Source: CAVVIO01 sp963748095 (GTDB lineage: Bacteria; Bacteroidota; Bacteroidia; Bacteroidales; UBA10428). Taken from it: DNA of 61,727 nucleotides. Numbering within the stretch: the stretch's first letter is position 1; each line of letters starts with the position of its first letter. A program made the translations under genes and the position numbers. Below the pieces are notes generated by a model. It was not told where the DNA came from, made no database searches, and was given only the letters and a program-made list of their open reading frames with translations. Shown one piece after another: positions 52,501 through 60,946 of the stretch. The stretch lies in NCBI GenBank assembly GCA_963748095.1, contig CAVVIO010000022.1, forward strand, positions 1-61,727, in the 5' to 3' direction.

Positions 52501-53325
52501 TTAAGAAAAAAGTCTGAAATATTGCAGGAAACAAATGTACTGCTGGAAGAAAGGCAGGAAGAAATTCAGCAACAATCGGAAGAATTGCAGTCACAAGCCG
52601 AAAACCTGCTGAAGATGAACGGAGAACTTGAGCGACTAAACCTTACAAAAGACAAATTCTTTTCTATTATTGCACACGACCTGAAAAATCCGTTCCATGC
52701 TATTATCGGTTTTTCCGAAATGCTGGTAAACGATTTCAAGGATATGGATGATCAGCAGAAACTTGGACTTATCGAATTAATCAACATGTCATCCGAATCG
52801 GCATATAATTTACTGGAGAATTTATTACAGTGGGCCAGAACACAGACTGATAAGATAAAGTTTGTTCCGAAAAAGATCGATATTTCAAAAATTGTGCAAT
52901 CGGTATTTAAATTACATAAAATCAGTGCCGATAAAAAAAGGATCCGCCTGGAAAATCATGTCAAGGAATTCAAATATGTTTTTGCCGATGAAAATATGAT
53001 CCATACAGTGATCAGAAACCTGGTCAGTAATGCTATTAAATTCACCAATAATAATGGAATTATAGAGATTACCACGACTGAAACAGATGGGAAAATTAAA
53101 ATTGCTATAACCGATAATGGCGTTGGAATTAATGAAGATAGTCTCGAAAAACTATTCAGGATCGATTCATATTATTCCACTGCCGGAACTTCAGGGGAAG
53201 CGGGTACAGGTTTAGGACTTATTATTTGCCAGGAATTTATTAAAAAGAACGGGGGAAAACTCCAGGCTGAAAGTGTTCTTGGAAAAGGAAGCACATTTAC
53301 ATTCAGCCTTCCCAAATCAGAATAA
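49513..53325 (+). CDS. Reg_prop/YYY sensor histidine kinase with PAS domain
   Basis: The 1270-residue protein has a signal/anchor (about 5-28), then two seven-bladed propellers of Reg_prop repeats (WIGTxxGLNxxD, about 35-730). A YYY domain follows (about 743-825: FEFSALDYSNSDKNKYSYILEGYD), then one transmembrane helix (about 828-850), PAS (about 870-993), coiled coil, HisKA with H1055 in FSIIAHDLKNPFH, and HATPase_c (about 1165-1266: NLVSNAIKF, DNGVGI, GTGLGL). Unlike the usual hybrid sensors it lacks a receiver and AraC output. The ligand is probably an oligosaccharide, by family analogy. Its paralogue follows. Confidence 0.92.
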   Translation: MRIKRYKAGKGLVIIYLLLLPFLAGFAGDGIYNYDAISLKDGLSQSTVNTILQDKYGFIWFGTENGLNRYDGYDFVHFFPDKSDTTSISNNIIHSIIEDKGGCLWIGTEYGLNRYDQRSGIFSRYIHSKDDTTSISGNNINAIFHDSDNDIWVGTLGEGLNLFDRKTNSFQHFKNNRSVGSNIIYSIIEDNRHKNILWVGTENGLFKFDRNQKKFLYSNDDTSQYDQRVRTIYSIRSIVQDSTGTLYIGTWHGLIKYSTENDHWSRLNMSNTADSLIKYSIILSLLIDDKNTIWVGTRDNGLLSTKINHTGNKIKNHWQQYDEFKDDVITSLYHDKSGMLWIGTTYHGINKLSLSNKKFMHYDKNSFNGNGLSNNVVLSVITDPQKNIWVGTKNGGLNKIDRKHAKITHYKAKQGATNWLNNNNILCFSITTSQNTDYLWIGTNGGGLNKLNLSTDKFEVFTSERLKDTGLSNNNIYSITPYDEDHLIIGYWLVLNYGIIDIFNIRTNKVVSYNINKKNSKGPANNIVMNIYKDRSGIVWLGTRGSGLVKFVVKNINAQNPSDIGTITNYIHDPDNPGSISHNNVYSIYEDRNGIFWIGTGGGGLEQFDRMNETFHHFTMEDGLPDNIIYGIIEDENNNLWLSTANGLCLFNPKTEKFTVYDKRDGLLDNVFNSGAYNIAPDNEIFFGGTNGLTAFYADSIRNDTYDPEIVITKFTISSRETSYDYRKFSRFTLASLHNINLTHQFNNLLFEFSALDYSNSDKNKYSYILEGYDSKWINTDASRRFANYTNLSPGKYVFKVKGTNSDGLWSNRIASIEVTVEPPYWLKWWFVTLALAVLLVLAAYYYIRWRKKQLLEKNELEKWAEKSIARERNQLRTLIDNMPDVIYIKDRESRFTAANKKVAEVMNAKSPAELIGKKDSDYYPPDLAMEFYTDEQEIMKTGIPIIGKAEPGQDEKGNKRIISTTKVPLKNKEGEIIGIIGIGRDITKMKNTEKELRKKSEILQETNVLLEERQEEIQQQSEELQSQAENLLKMNGELERLNLTKDKFFSIIAHDLKNPFHAIIGFSEMLVNDFKDMDDQQKLGLIELINMSSESAYNLLENLLQWARTQTDKIKFVPKKIDISKIVQSVFKLHKISADKKRIRLENHVKEFKYVFADENMIHTVIRNLVSNAIKFTNNNGIIEITTTETDGKIKIAITDNGVGINEDSLEKLFRIDSYYSTAGTSGEAGTGLGLIICQEFIKKNGGKLQAESVLGKGSTFTFSLPKSE

Positions 53326-53427
53326 TCTAGTAATTTTCTATGTCATCACTATATGCAATAGTAATGAATCATTCATAAGTGCATGCATATTTATTTCAGA
53401 TAGTTTCTTTAAAAAAACATCAGAATT

Positions 53428-53458
53428 TTTGAATTTTGAAACTTATAATTTACCTTTA
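53428..53458 (+). promoter_or_regulatory. Promoter of the second giant sensor gene
   Basis: TTTG (53428-53431), 19 bases, TACCTTTA (53451-53458). The start of transcription would lie about 20 bases before the ATG at 53488, so this gene need not depend on readthrough from the first sensor. Confidence 0.6.
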
Positions 53459-53487
53459 GATGGTATACTTTTTTTTCATAGACACCA

Positions 53488-56400
53488 ATGACTAAAACTT
53501 TTTTAAAAACTATCAGGATTAAACACATCCTTCCATACTTGTTTTATTTTTCCGTAACAAGTATATTTTCACAGGAAACCTCTCATATTAAATTTGAAAA
53601 CATTTCGATAAACGACGGACTCTCTCAAAGTTCGGCAAATTGTATTCTTCAGGATTCAAAAGGATTAATGTGGTTTGGTACGGAAGACGGACTTAATAAG
53701 TACGACGGGTATACATTTACCGTTTATAAACCCGATAAAAATAATGGAAACAGTATCAGCAGTCCCCGGATTTACAGTTTATATGAAGATCATGAAGGAA
53801 ATTTATGGATCGGTACCAACCTGGGGTTAAATAAATACGATAAAGGCCTTGATCGTTTCACACAATATTTACCAAATGACTCCTGCTTAGGTTGTATTAG
53901 CGGACTCCAGATAAATTCAATCATTGAAACACCCGATCACACCTTGTGGATAGGAACAGATAAAGGCCTGAACAAACTGGATAAAAGCAATTACCATTTT
54001 CAGGTTTACAGATCATCTAATGGCAATTCCAATAGTTTAAGCAATGATTATGTGAAATGTATTGTACCGGATAAAAATGGTAACTTATGGATCGGAACAG
54101 AAAACGGATTAAATTATTTCGATACTAAAAAGAAAACTTTTACTACCTATTTTCATGATAACAATTTGTCATCGCTGGTAAATAACAATGTCAAATCATT
54201 GTTACTCGCCGGCAACCATGTACTATGGGTAGGAACAGAAAACGGACTGGATAAGTTTGACATAATAAACCGTACTTTTAAACACTACAATTATAACCTG
54301 ATGGTTGGGAATGAGTTATCCCAATATAGTGCTACAACATTACTACTCGATAAAAATAATAATTTATGGGTTGGGACAAGTGGTATCGGATTAAGTATTC
54401 TTCCTGAAAATCAGCAGGAGTTTGTCAATTATCAGTTCGAACCGAATAATCCCTACAGTCTGAGTAATAATGAAGTACTTTCCACTTATATGGATAACTC
54501 GGGAATCATCTGGGTGGGAACAAACGGGTTGGATAAATACAATCCCAATAAAGAAAAATTTACACTTTACGATTACGTCCCATATACAAAAGAAAAACTG
54601 ATATACAGAAACATACATGGAATATACGAGGATGCAAAAAATGTTCTATGGATTTGCTCAAAAGGTGATGGGGTTCACAGGCTCGACCGTAAAAATAATG
54701 TAAGTAAAAGGTTGATGTTCCAGCCCGGAAATGATTTAAGTCTTACGAGTAATAAGGTAAGAGTGGTGAAAGAACATCCGGAAGGCGTTTTCTGGTTCGG
54801 AACCGACGATGCAGGATTGAACCGTGTTTTTATGGATGAAAACAGGAATCCGGTCAGAGTTGAACATTTTATGCATCATGAAAATGATTCTAATTCCCTG
54901 GCCAGCAACAGGATTTATTCACTTTATTTTGATAAGGAAGATATGCTTTGGATAGGTACGGATAATGGCCTGGATAAATTAAATGCCTCAACAGGTAATA
55001 TAAAACATTACAAACCCGAGGCGGATAATCCTAACAGTCTGAGCAATCTTACAGCATATTCTATTTATGGCGACAGATCGGGAAATATTTGGGTAGCTAC
55101 CGATGAGGGTATCAACTTGTACAATCCACAAACCGATGGATTTATTCATTATTCACACGATCCAGGAAATCCGAAAAGTATTAATAATAATGAAATCCTT
55201 ACGATTTACGAAGATGATGATGAATCACTGTGGATTGGGACTTATGGAAGCGGATTAAACCACTTTAACAAAGAAACAGGTGAATTCGAACATTTCGACC
55301 AACATAAAGAATTAGCTACAGCTGTTATTTATGGCATATTGGAAGATGAATCAAAAACCCTGTGGTTAAGTTCAAATAACGGAATAATAAAATTTAATCC
55401 TCAAAGCGGATACATCAAGCAATTCACAACACAGGACGGTCTTCAAAGTAATGAATTTAACGGTGGGTCTTATTTTGAAAGTCAGACGGGAGAAATGCTT
55501 TTTGGAGGACAATATGGCTTTAACAGTTTTTTTCCTGAGAAAGTAAAACTGGATTCAGTTCCGCCAAAAATTATTCTAAGCGATTTAAAAATTAAAAATG
55601 AATCGGTTTTCCCGGGAGATGACTCCCCTATTAAAAAAAGCATTTCAGAGGTTAATGAAATACATTTGGATGCGAAGCAAAATAATTTTACCATTTATTT
55701 TTCTGCATTGCATTACGCCGACCCCGAACATAACCGTTATAAATACATGCTCGAAGGTTTTGATGATAACTGGATAGATGCCGGTAACAGGAGATTCGCA
55801 TCCTATACCAGCCTTCCATACAAGCATTATACATTCAAGGTGATAGCTGCAAATGCAGACGATGTTTGGACAAAGAACGGAATTGCTGTGAAAGTAATAG
55901 TATCCCCACCGATATGGAAAACCTGGTGGTTCATTACATTATTTTTTCTTGTTATTGGTTATGTTGCTTACTATTTATTCCATGACCGCGAAAAACGGAT
56001 AAAAAACGAACAGGAGAAACTTAAAAATGAACTGAACGCCGGTGAAAATGAACTTCAAAAACAACGGGATGAAATACTTATTCAGAAACAGGAAATTAAA
56101 ATCAGGGAAAAGGAAGATAAAGACCTGAAGTGGTATAACCAGGGATTAAATAAGTTCTCTGAACTTGTCAGTAAAAATAAAGATTCTATCGACAAACTAT
56201 CGCAGCAGGTAATTACATTTCTTGTGGATTACCTGGATGCAAGTATAGGATGTATCTTTATGATCAATGATGAAAATGAAGCGGATATCCACCTCGTGAT
56301 GACCGGAAGTTTTGGTCTGGTCAAGGAAAATGCTAAAAAAAAGTTCTTGCCGGGTGAAGGTCAGGTGGGAATATGTATTAAAGAGAGAAGAACTCTTGAA

Positions 56401-56880
56401 CTGACAAATTATTCTGAAAATTATCTGCATATAAATTCCGGCTTAGGTGAAGCAAGACCCAAATTCATAGTACTGGTGCCGCTAAGTCTGGATGAAAATG
56501 TTTTGGGTGTAATTGAGTTGGCTTCTTTCAACAAACTTAAAGGTTATAAAGTATTATTTCTCGAAAAGGCAGCTGAAAATCTTGCAAGCATTTTAAATTC
56601 AATGAAAGCAAACAGCCGCCTGACTAAAATGATTGAACAGTTTAAAATGCAGGCAGAAGAAATGTCGGCCCAGGAAGAAGAAATGCGTCAGAACCTGGAA
56701 GAAATGCAGGCAACCCAGGAAGAAGCTGCCCGCCGTGAAGATGAGCTGATTACAATTGCTGAAGAAGCTGCAACCCGTGAAGAATTGCTGAATCAGAAAC
56801 TGGAAGACCTCAAAAATAAAAATGAGGAACTGACAAAATATATTGAAAAATTAGAGGGTGAAAAGACAAAATCTAAGTAA
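53488..56880 (+). CDS. Reg_prop/YYY sensor with GAF domain and coiled coil, no kinase
   Basis: The 1130-residue paralogue of the upstream sensor has a signal peptide (ending near SIFSQ), two Reg_prop propellers (about 35-710), YYY (about 725-808) and a transmembrane helix (about 810-830). The cytoplasmic part is a coiled coil (about 835-890), a GAF domain (about 895-1035: SIGCIFMINDENEADIH, PGEGQVGICI, LGVIELASF) and a long acidic coiled coil to the end (EEMRQNLEEMQATQEEAA). There is no HisKA, HATPase, GGDEF, receiver or DNA-binding domain. Output must come through a partner, perhaps the neighbouring kinase. It has its own promoter. Confidence 0.92.
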   Translation: MTKTFLKTIRIKHILPYLFYFSVTSIFSQETSHIKFENISINDGLSQSSANCILQDSKGLMWFGTEDGLNKYDGYTFTVYKPDKNNGNSISSPRIYSLYEDHEGNLWIGTNLGLNKYDKGLDRFTQYLPNDSCLGCISGLQINSIIETPDHTLWIGTDKGLNKLDKSNYHFQVYRSSNGNSNSLSNDYVKCIVPDKNGNLWIGTENGLNYFDTKKKTFTTYFHDNNLSSLVNNNVKSLLLAGNHVLWVGTENGLDKFDIINRTFKHYNYNLMVGNELSQYSATTLLLDKNNNLWVGTSGIGLSILPENQQEFVNYQFEPNNPYSLSNNEVLSTYMDNSGIIWVGTNGLDKYNPNKEKFTLYDYVPYTKEKLIYRNIHGIYEDAKNVLWICSKGDGVHRLDRKNNVSKRLMFQPGNDLSLTSNKVRVVKEHPEGVFWFGTDDAGLNRVFMDENRNPVRVEHFMHHENDSNSLASNRIYSLYFDKEDMLWIGTDNGLDKLNASTGNIKHYKPEADNPNSLSNLTAYSIYGDRSGNIWVATDEGINLYNPQTDGFIHYSHDPGNPKSINNNEILTIYEDDDESLWIGTYGSGLNHFNKETGEFEHFDQHKELATAVIYGILEDESKTLWLSSNNGIIKFNPQSGYIKQFTTQDGLQSNEFNGGSYFESQTGEMLFGGQYGFNSFFPEKVKLDSVPPKIILSDLKIKNESVFPGDDSPIKKSISEVNEIHLDAKQNNFTIYFSALHYADPEHNRYKYMLEGFDDNWIDAGNRRFASYTSLPYKHYTFKVIAANADDVWTKNGIAVKVIVSPPIWKTWWFITLFFLVIGYVAYYLFHDREKRIKNEQEKLKNELNAGENELQKQRDEILIQKQEIKIREKEDKDLKWYNQGLNKFSELVSKNKDSIDKLSQQVITFLVDYLDASIGCIFMINDENEADIHLVMTGSFGLVKENAKKKFLPGEGQVGICIKERRTLELTNYSENYLHINSGLGEARPKFIVLVPLSLDENVLGVIELASFNKLKGYKVLFLEKAAENLASILNSMKANSRLTKMIEQFKMQAEEMSAQEEEMRQNLEEMQATQEEAARREDELITIAEEAATREELLNQKLEDLKNKNEELTKYIEKLEGEKTKSK

Positions 56881-57032
56881 CATCCATTTAGCCTGTCCGT
56901 TTTCTGTATTTTTTTAATTGGTTTTTGATGAGCAATTCGATTTTATTCAATTATGTCATTATCAGAATTTTCATAAATTAATATGCACACAACCCGCCAC
57001 AACTGTCATTTTAAAAATATATTTATAAAAAG

Positions 57033-57053
57033 TAAACGTAAATTGTACGTTTA
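57033..57053. promoter_or_regulatory. Palindromic operator for the Nudix-type regulator
   Basis: TAAACGTA-AATTG-TACGTTTA is a perfect 8-bp inverted repeat with a 5-base spacer, 21 bases in all. It ends one base before the -33 TTTG. The size agrees with operators of Bacteroides Nudix-type sugar regulators such as AraR. Binding there would block RNA polymerase. No second copy was noticed in this window. Confidence 0.7.
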
Positions 57054-57054
57054 G

Positions 57055-57085
57055 TTTGATATTAAAGGATTTTATTATACATTTG
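57055..57085 (+). promoter_or_regulatory. Promoter of the xylose operon
   Basis: TTTG (57055-57058), 19 bases, TACATTTG (57078-57085): a full match to the Bacteroidetes sigma-70 consensus. The expected start near 57092 leaves a leader of about 14 bases to the ATG at 57106. Confidence 0.8.
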
Positions 57086-57105
57086 AGACATTATTGGTAT
57101 GTAAT

Positions 57106-57840
57106 ATGCAGGTTGCCCGTAATCCATATATATCTGTCGACTGTGTTATTTTCGGATTCGATAACGGCGAATTAAAAGTTTTGCTCGTTCACCAGAAAAA
57201 TGCAATTTCCGAAAATAACGGTGAATTAATTAAATTACCCGGAGACCTTATTCTCAGGCATGAACTGCTTCATCTATCCGCCAAACGGATATTGATGGAA
57301 CTTACCGGAGTAAAAGATATATTTTTAAAGCAATTCGGTCTGTTTGACAATCCTGCCAGATTAAACCCTTCTGAGGAACTGACATGGTTAAAAGAAACCA
57401 GTGGTATGGAAGTGGACCGTGTTATCACTATTGCTTTCTATTCCCTGGTTAAGTTGAATCCGACAGGTAAAAGCAACCCGAATATATCTGAGAATGCCTT
57501 TTGGCATCCGGTCAACAATTTACCACACCTGATGTTCGACCATAATACTATAGTAAACGAAGGACTCGAAACCCTTCGCAAGGAGTTTCTCACCGAACCT
57601 CTCTGTTTCGAACTATTGCCTAAAAAATTTAGCCTTAACCAATTACAGAATATTTATGAAGTAATTCTCGGCTTTCAACTCGATAACCGGAATTTCAGGA
57701 AAAGAATTAACAGACTGGGATATATCATTCCGTTGAATGAGCGTCAAACCGGTGTTAATCATAAACCGGCCCGCCTGTACATTTTTAACGAAGAAAAATA
57801 TGATATTTTGAAGAAGGATCATACAGGTTTTGTGGTCTGA
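57106..57840 (+). CDS. Nudix-related transcriptional regulator of xylose use
   Basis: The 244-residue protein has an N-terminal Nudix-like domain (VDCVIFGFDNGELKVLLVHQK; about 8-150) whose Nudix box (LPGDLILRHELLHLSAKRIL) has lost the catalytic glutamates. A C-terminal winged helix follows (about 165-235: FSLNQLQNIYEVILGFQLDNRNFRKRI). This is the NrtR/AraR-type layout of Bacteroidetes sugar repressors, in which the Nudix part binds a sugar ligand. Context with xylB and xylA points to a xylose regulator. The start is the ATG at 57106, since the longer frame would begin only 2 bases after the predicted transcription start. An operator overlaps its promoter, so autoregulation is likely. Confidence 0.88.
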   Translation: MQVARNPYISVDCVIFGFDNGELKVLLVHQKNAISENNGELIKLPGDLILRHELLHLSAKRILMELTGVKDIFLKQFGLFDNPARLNPSEELTWLKETSGMEVDRVITIAFYSLVKLNPTGKSNPNISENAFWHPVNNLPHLMFDHNTIVNEGLETLRKEFLTEPLCFELLPKKFSLNQLQNIYEVILGFQLDNRNFRKRINRLGYIIPLNERQTGVNHKPARLYIFNEEKYDILKKDHTGFVV

Positions 57841-57892
57841 TTTAATCGAAAATTATATATATAACATAATTTATAAACTAAAAATTAAAAAA

Positions 57893-59377
57893 TTGTATTT
57901 ACTAGGATTTGATATCGGTTCATCTTCGATTAAAGTCAGCTTGATGGACGCTGATTCCAGAAGATGTGTGGCGTCTTCCTTTCAACCCAGGCAGGAAATG
58001 CAAATCATTGCAAGTAATCCTGAGTGGGCGGAACAGGACCCTGAGATGTGGTGGAAATATTTAAAGCTGGCACTGAATGATGTACTCAGTCAGGCTAAAG
58101 TAGATAAAAAAGATATTAAAAGCATTGGCATTTCATACCAAATGCACGGTCTGGTGCTGGTAGATTCCGCAATGAAACCTTTACGCCCATCCATTATCTG
58201 GTGCGACAGCAGGGCGGTTGAAACCGGAAATAAGGCTTTTGCCGATCTGGGGGGAGAACAATGCCTTGATTCCCTGTTAAATTCTCCGGGAAACTTTACC
58301 GCATCAAAATTAAAATGGGTAAAAGACAATGAACCGGAAATTTATAAAAAGATTTATAAAATTATGCTTCCCGGCGATTACATTGCCATGCGGCTTACCG
58401 GAGAAATTAACACTACTGTAAGTGGATTGTCAGAGGGAATCTTCTGGGATTTCAAGCGGAATAAAATTTCATCCCAGCTGATGGATCTTTATGGTTTTGA
58501 TCCCTCACTCCTTCCGGAAACAAAACCCACCTTTTCTATTCAGGGTGAAGTTACCGGAGATGCTGCAACTGAGCTTGGATTGAATCCGGGTACAAAGGTT
58601 TCTTACAGGGCGGGCGACCAGCCGAACAATGCCTTTTCACTGAATGTACTTAATCCCGGAGAAATAGCTGCTACAGCCGGAACATCCGGAGTTGTTTATG
58701 GAGTAAGTGACGTAGTAAAATACGATCCGCAATCAAGGGTGAATACATTTGCGCATGTTAATCATGGTGAACAAAACCGGTTAGGGGTATTGCTTTGCAT
58801 TAATGGCACAGGTATTTTAAATTCATGGTTAAAGAGAAATGTTACTGAAAACCTATCCTACGACGAAATGAATGATCTTGCTGCCAAAGTACCTGTCGGA
58901 TCGGAAGGGCTTACTATCCTGCCTTTTGGAAATGGCGCCGAACGGGTATTGGGAAATAAAAATCCGGGAGCTGTATTTTCGAATATTAATTTTAATATTC
59001 ATAATACAGGCCATATAATGAGGGCCGCCCAGGAAGGAATTGTTTTCTCGTTTAAATACGGTTTAGACATCATGCAGAAAATAGGAATTGAAGCGAATAT
59101 CATCCGTGCAGGATATGCCAATATGATGTTAAGCCCTGTTTTTAGTGAAACCCTGGCAAATACCAGCGGGGCAACCATCGAACTTTATGATACTGACGGA
59201 TCTCAGGGCGCTGCTCTCGGATCGGGTATCGGTGCAGGAATTTTCAGTAACTTTAAGGAAGCGTTTGAAAATCTTCACATAATAAAAACGGTATATCCCG
59301 ATGAAACAAAACACGATTTATATCTACAAGCATACCATAACTGGAATACTCAATTAAATAAAATAATAAATATATAA
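57893..59377 (+). CDS. xylB: Xylulokinase
   Basis: The 494-residue FGGY kinase begins at a TTG, giving MYLLGFDIGSSSIKVSL, the normal start of Bacteroidetes xylulokinases; no ATG exists in the first 70 codons of the frame. FGGY motifs: DIGSSS (phosphate), EQDPEMWW, YQMHGLVLVD, IIWCDSRA, AGDQPNNAF, TAGTSGVVYGV. It phosphorylates D-xylulose to xylulose-5-phosphate. It lies 52 bases after the regulator gene, second in the operon. A TTG at 57830, overlapping the regulator, is a less likely start. Confidence 0.93.
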   Translation: MYLLGFDIGSSSIKVSLMDADSRRCVASSFQPRQEMQIIASNPEWAEQDPEMWWKYLKLALNDVLSQAKVDKKDIKSIGISYQMHGLVLVDSAMKPLRPSIIWCDSRAVETGNKAFADLGGEQCLDSLLNSPGNFTASKLKWVKDNEPEIYKKIYKIMLPGDYIAMRLTGEINTTVSGLSEGIFWDFKRNKISSQLMDLYGFDPSLLPETKPTFSIQGEVTGDAATELGLNPGTKVSYRAGDQPNNAFSLNVLNPGEIAATAGTSGVVYGVSDVVKYDPQSRVNTFAHVNHGEQNRLGVLLCINGTGILNSWLKRNVTENLSYDEMNDLAAKVPVGSEGLTILPFGNGAERVLGNKNPGAVFSNINFNIHNTGHIMRAAQEGIVFSFKYGLDIMQKIGIEANIIRAGYANMMLSPVFSETLANTSGATIELYDTDGSQGAALGSGIGAGIFSNFKEAFENLHIIKTVYPDETKHDLYLQAYHNWNTQLNKIINI

Positions 59378-59466
59378 TTTGCTAAACCGGCAGATAATGC
59401 CTTTTACAGTGAATTAAATTAATAAATAAATTATATTTTAAAGTTGTAAATTAAAAAATTAATACA

Positions 59467-60795
59467 ATGGATGTTTTAATCGGAAACAAAGAATTTTTCC
59501 CGGGTATCGGGAAAGTAAAGTATGAAGGCCGGGAATCGAAAAACCCGTTAGCTTATAAGTTCTATGATGAGAATAAAAAAGTGCTTGGAAAATCCATGAA
59601 GGACCATTTCCGGTTTGCCATGGCTTACTGGCATACACTGTGTGGTACTGGTGGAGATCCATTTGGCCCCGGAACAAAAGAGTTTCCCTGGATGGTAAGC
59701 AATGATCCCATTCAGGCTGCCAAAGATAAAATGGATGCTGCATTCGAATTTATGACCAAAATGGGCATACACTTTTATTGTTTTCACGATTTCGACCTCG
59801 TTGCTGAAGGAGGATCTATTGCCGAATCGGAAAAACGTGTGCAAACCATGGTGGAATATGCAAAAGAAAAACAAAAAGCATCGGGTGTAAAATTGTTGTG
59901 GGGTACTGCCAATTTATTCTCTAATCCACGCTATATGAATGGTGCCGCTACCAATCCCGATTTCCAGGTTATTGCCTATGCATCAACACAGATAAAAAAT
60001 GCCCTGGACGCAACCATCGCACTGGGAGGTGAAAATTATGTTTTTTGGGGCGGTCGTGAAGGTTATATGTCATTACTTAATACCGACACGAAAAGGGAAC
60101 TTGACCACATGGCCCGCTTCTTGCATACCGCAAAAGATTATGCACGTAAGCAGGGATTCAAAGGAACATTTTTGATTGAGCCCAAACCTATGGAACCTAC
60201 CAAACATCAGTATGATTTTGATACTGCTACAGTGATCGGATTTCTGAACAAGTACGGGTTGGCAGGAGATTTCAAACTGAATATCGAAGTAAACCATGCC
60301 ACACTTGCAGGACATACTTTCCAGCATGAACTACAAATGGCTGCAAATGCAGGTTTATTCGGTAGTATTGATGCCAACCGCGGTGATTATCAGAACGGAT
60401 GGGATACAGATCAATTTCCGGTTAATGTTTATGAAACGGTAGAAGCATTACTGGTGATATTAGAAGCTGGTGGTTTTACTACCGGAGGAATTAACTTTGA
60501 CGCCAAGACCCGTAGAAATTCAACCGATTTGGATGATATCTTTATTGCTCACATAGCTGGTATGGATACTTTTGCCAGGGCACTGCTTATTACAGCAGAT
60601 GTACTTGAAAAATCGGATCTCAATAAGCTACGCAAAGACAGATATGCTTCGTTTGATAAAGGTGATGGCAAAGCATTTGAAGAAGGTAAGCTTACGCTAG
60701 AAGACCTGCATAAACTGGCTGTCAAAAACGGAGAACCAAAACAAATCAGCGGTAAACAGGAACTTTTCGAAGCGATTATCAATCAATATTTGTAG
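59467..60795 (+). CDS. xylA: Xylose isomerase
   Basis: The 442-residue type II xylose isomerase is the usual length. Catalytic and metal sites: H107 and D110 in FHDFDLVAEGG, VFWGGREGYM, EPKPMEPTKHQYDFD (metal ligand E and K), and SIDANRGDYQNGWDTDQFP. It interconverts D-xylose and D-xylulose (also glucose and fructose) with Mg or Mn. It follows xylB after 89 bases and is followed by a sugar transporter. Confidence 0.97.
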   Translation: MDVLIGNKEFFPGIGKVKYEGRESKNPLAYKFYDENKKVLGKSMKDHFRFAMAYWHTLCGTGGDPFGPGTKEFPWMVSNDPIQAAKDKMDAAFEFMTKMGIHFYCFHDFDLVAEGGSIAESEKRVQTMVEYAKEKQKASGVKLLWGTANLFSNPRYMNGAATNPDFQVIAYASTQIKNALDATIALGGENYVFWGGREGYMSLLNTDTKRELDHMARFLHTAKDYARKQGFKGTFLIEPKPMEPTKHQYDFDTATVIGFLNKYGLAGDFKLNIEVNHATLAGHTFQHELQMAANAGLFGSIDANRGDYQNGWDTDQFPVNVYETVEALLVILEAGGFTTGGINFDAKTRRNSTDLDDIFIAHIAGMDTFARALLITADVLEKSDLNKLRKDRYASFDKGDGKAFEEGKLTLEDLHKLAVKNGEPKQISGKQELFEAIINQYL

Positions 60796-60810
60796 TCAAA
60801 TCAGATAATT

Positions 60811-60924
60811 ATTAATCAGCTTTATAATTACAATATTTCAGGTTCATTAATTTGTTAGAAATTTTTTCTTATAATGATTGAACAGAAAAATCTGATAATA
60901 TTTGTACTTTAGAAGCTGATTAAT
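60811..60924. repeat. Widely spaced inverted repeat between xylA and the transporter
   Basis: ATTAATCAGCTT (60811-60822) and AAGCTGATTAAT (60913-60924) are perfect 12-base inverted arms, 90 bases apart, in the 151-base gap. They may form a large stem that controls readthrough, or mark two half-sites. Confidence 0.6.
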
Positions 60925-60946
60925 ATTTTAACTAATTATTCTGATT

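Noticed and set aside
49513..53325. Hybrid two-component system with receiver and AraC output
   Set aside because: The protein ends right after HATPase_c; no receiver or helix-turn-helix domain is present.
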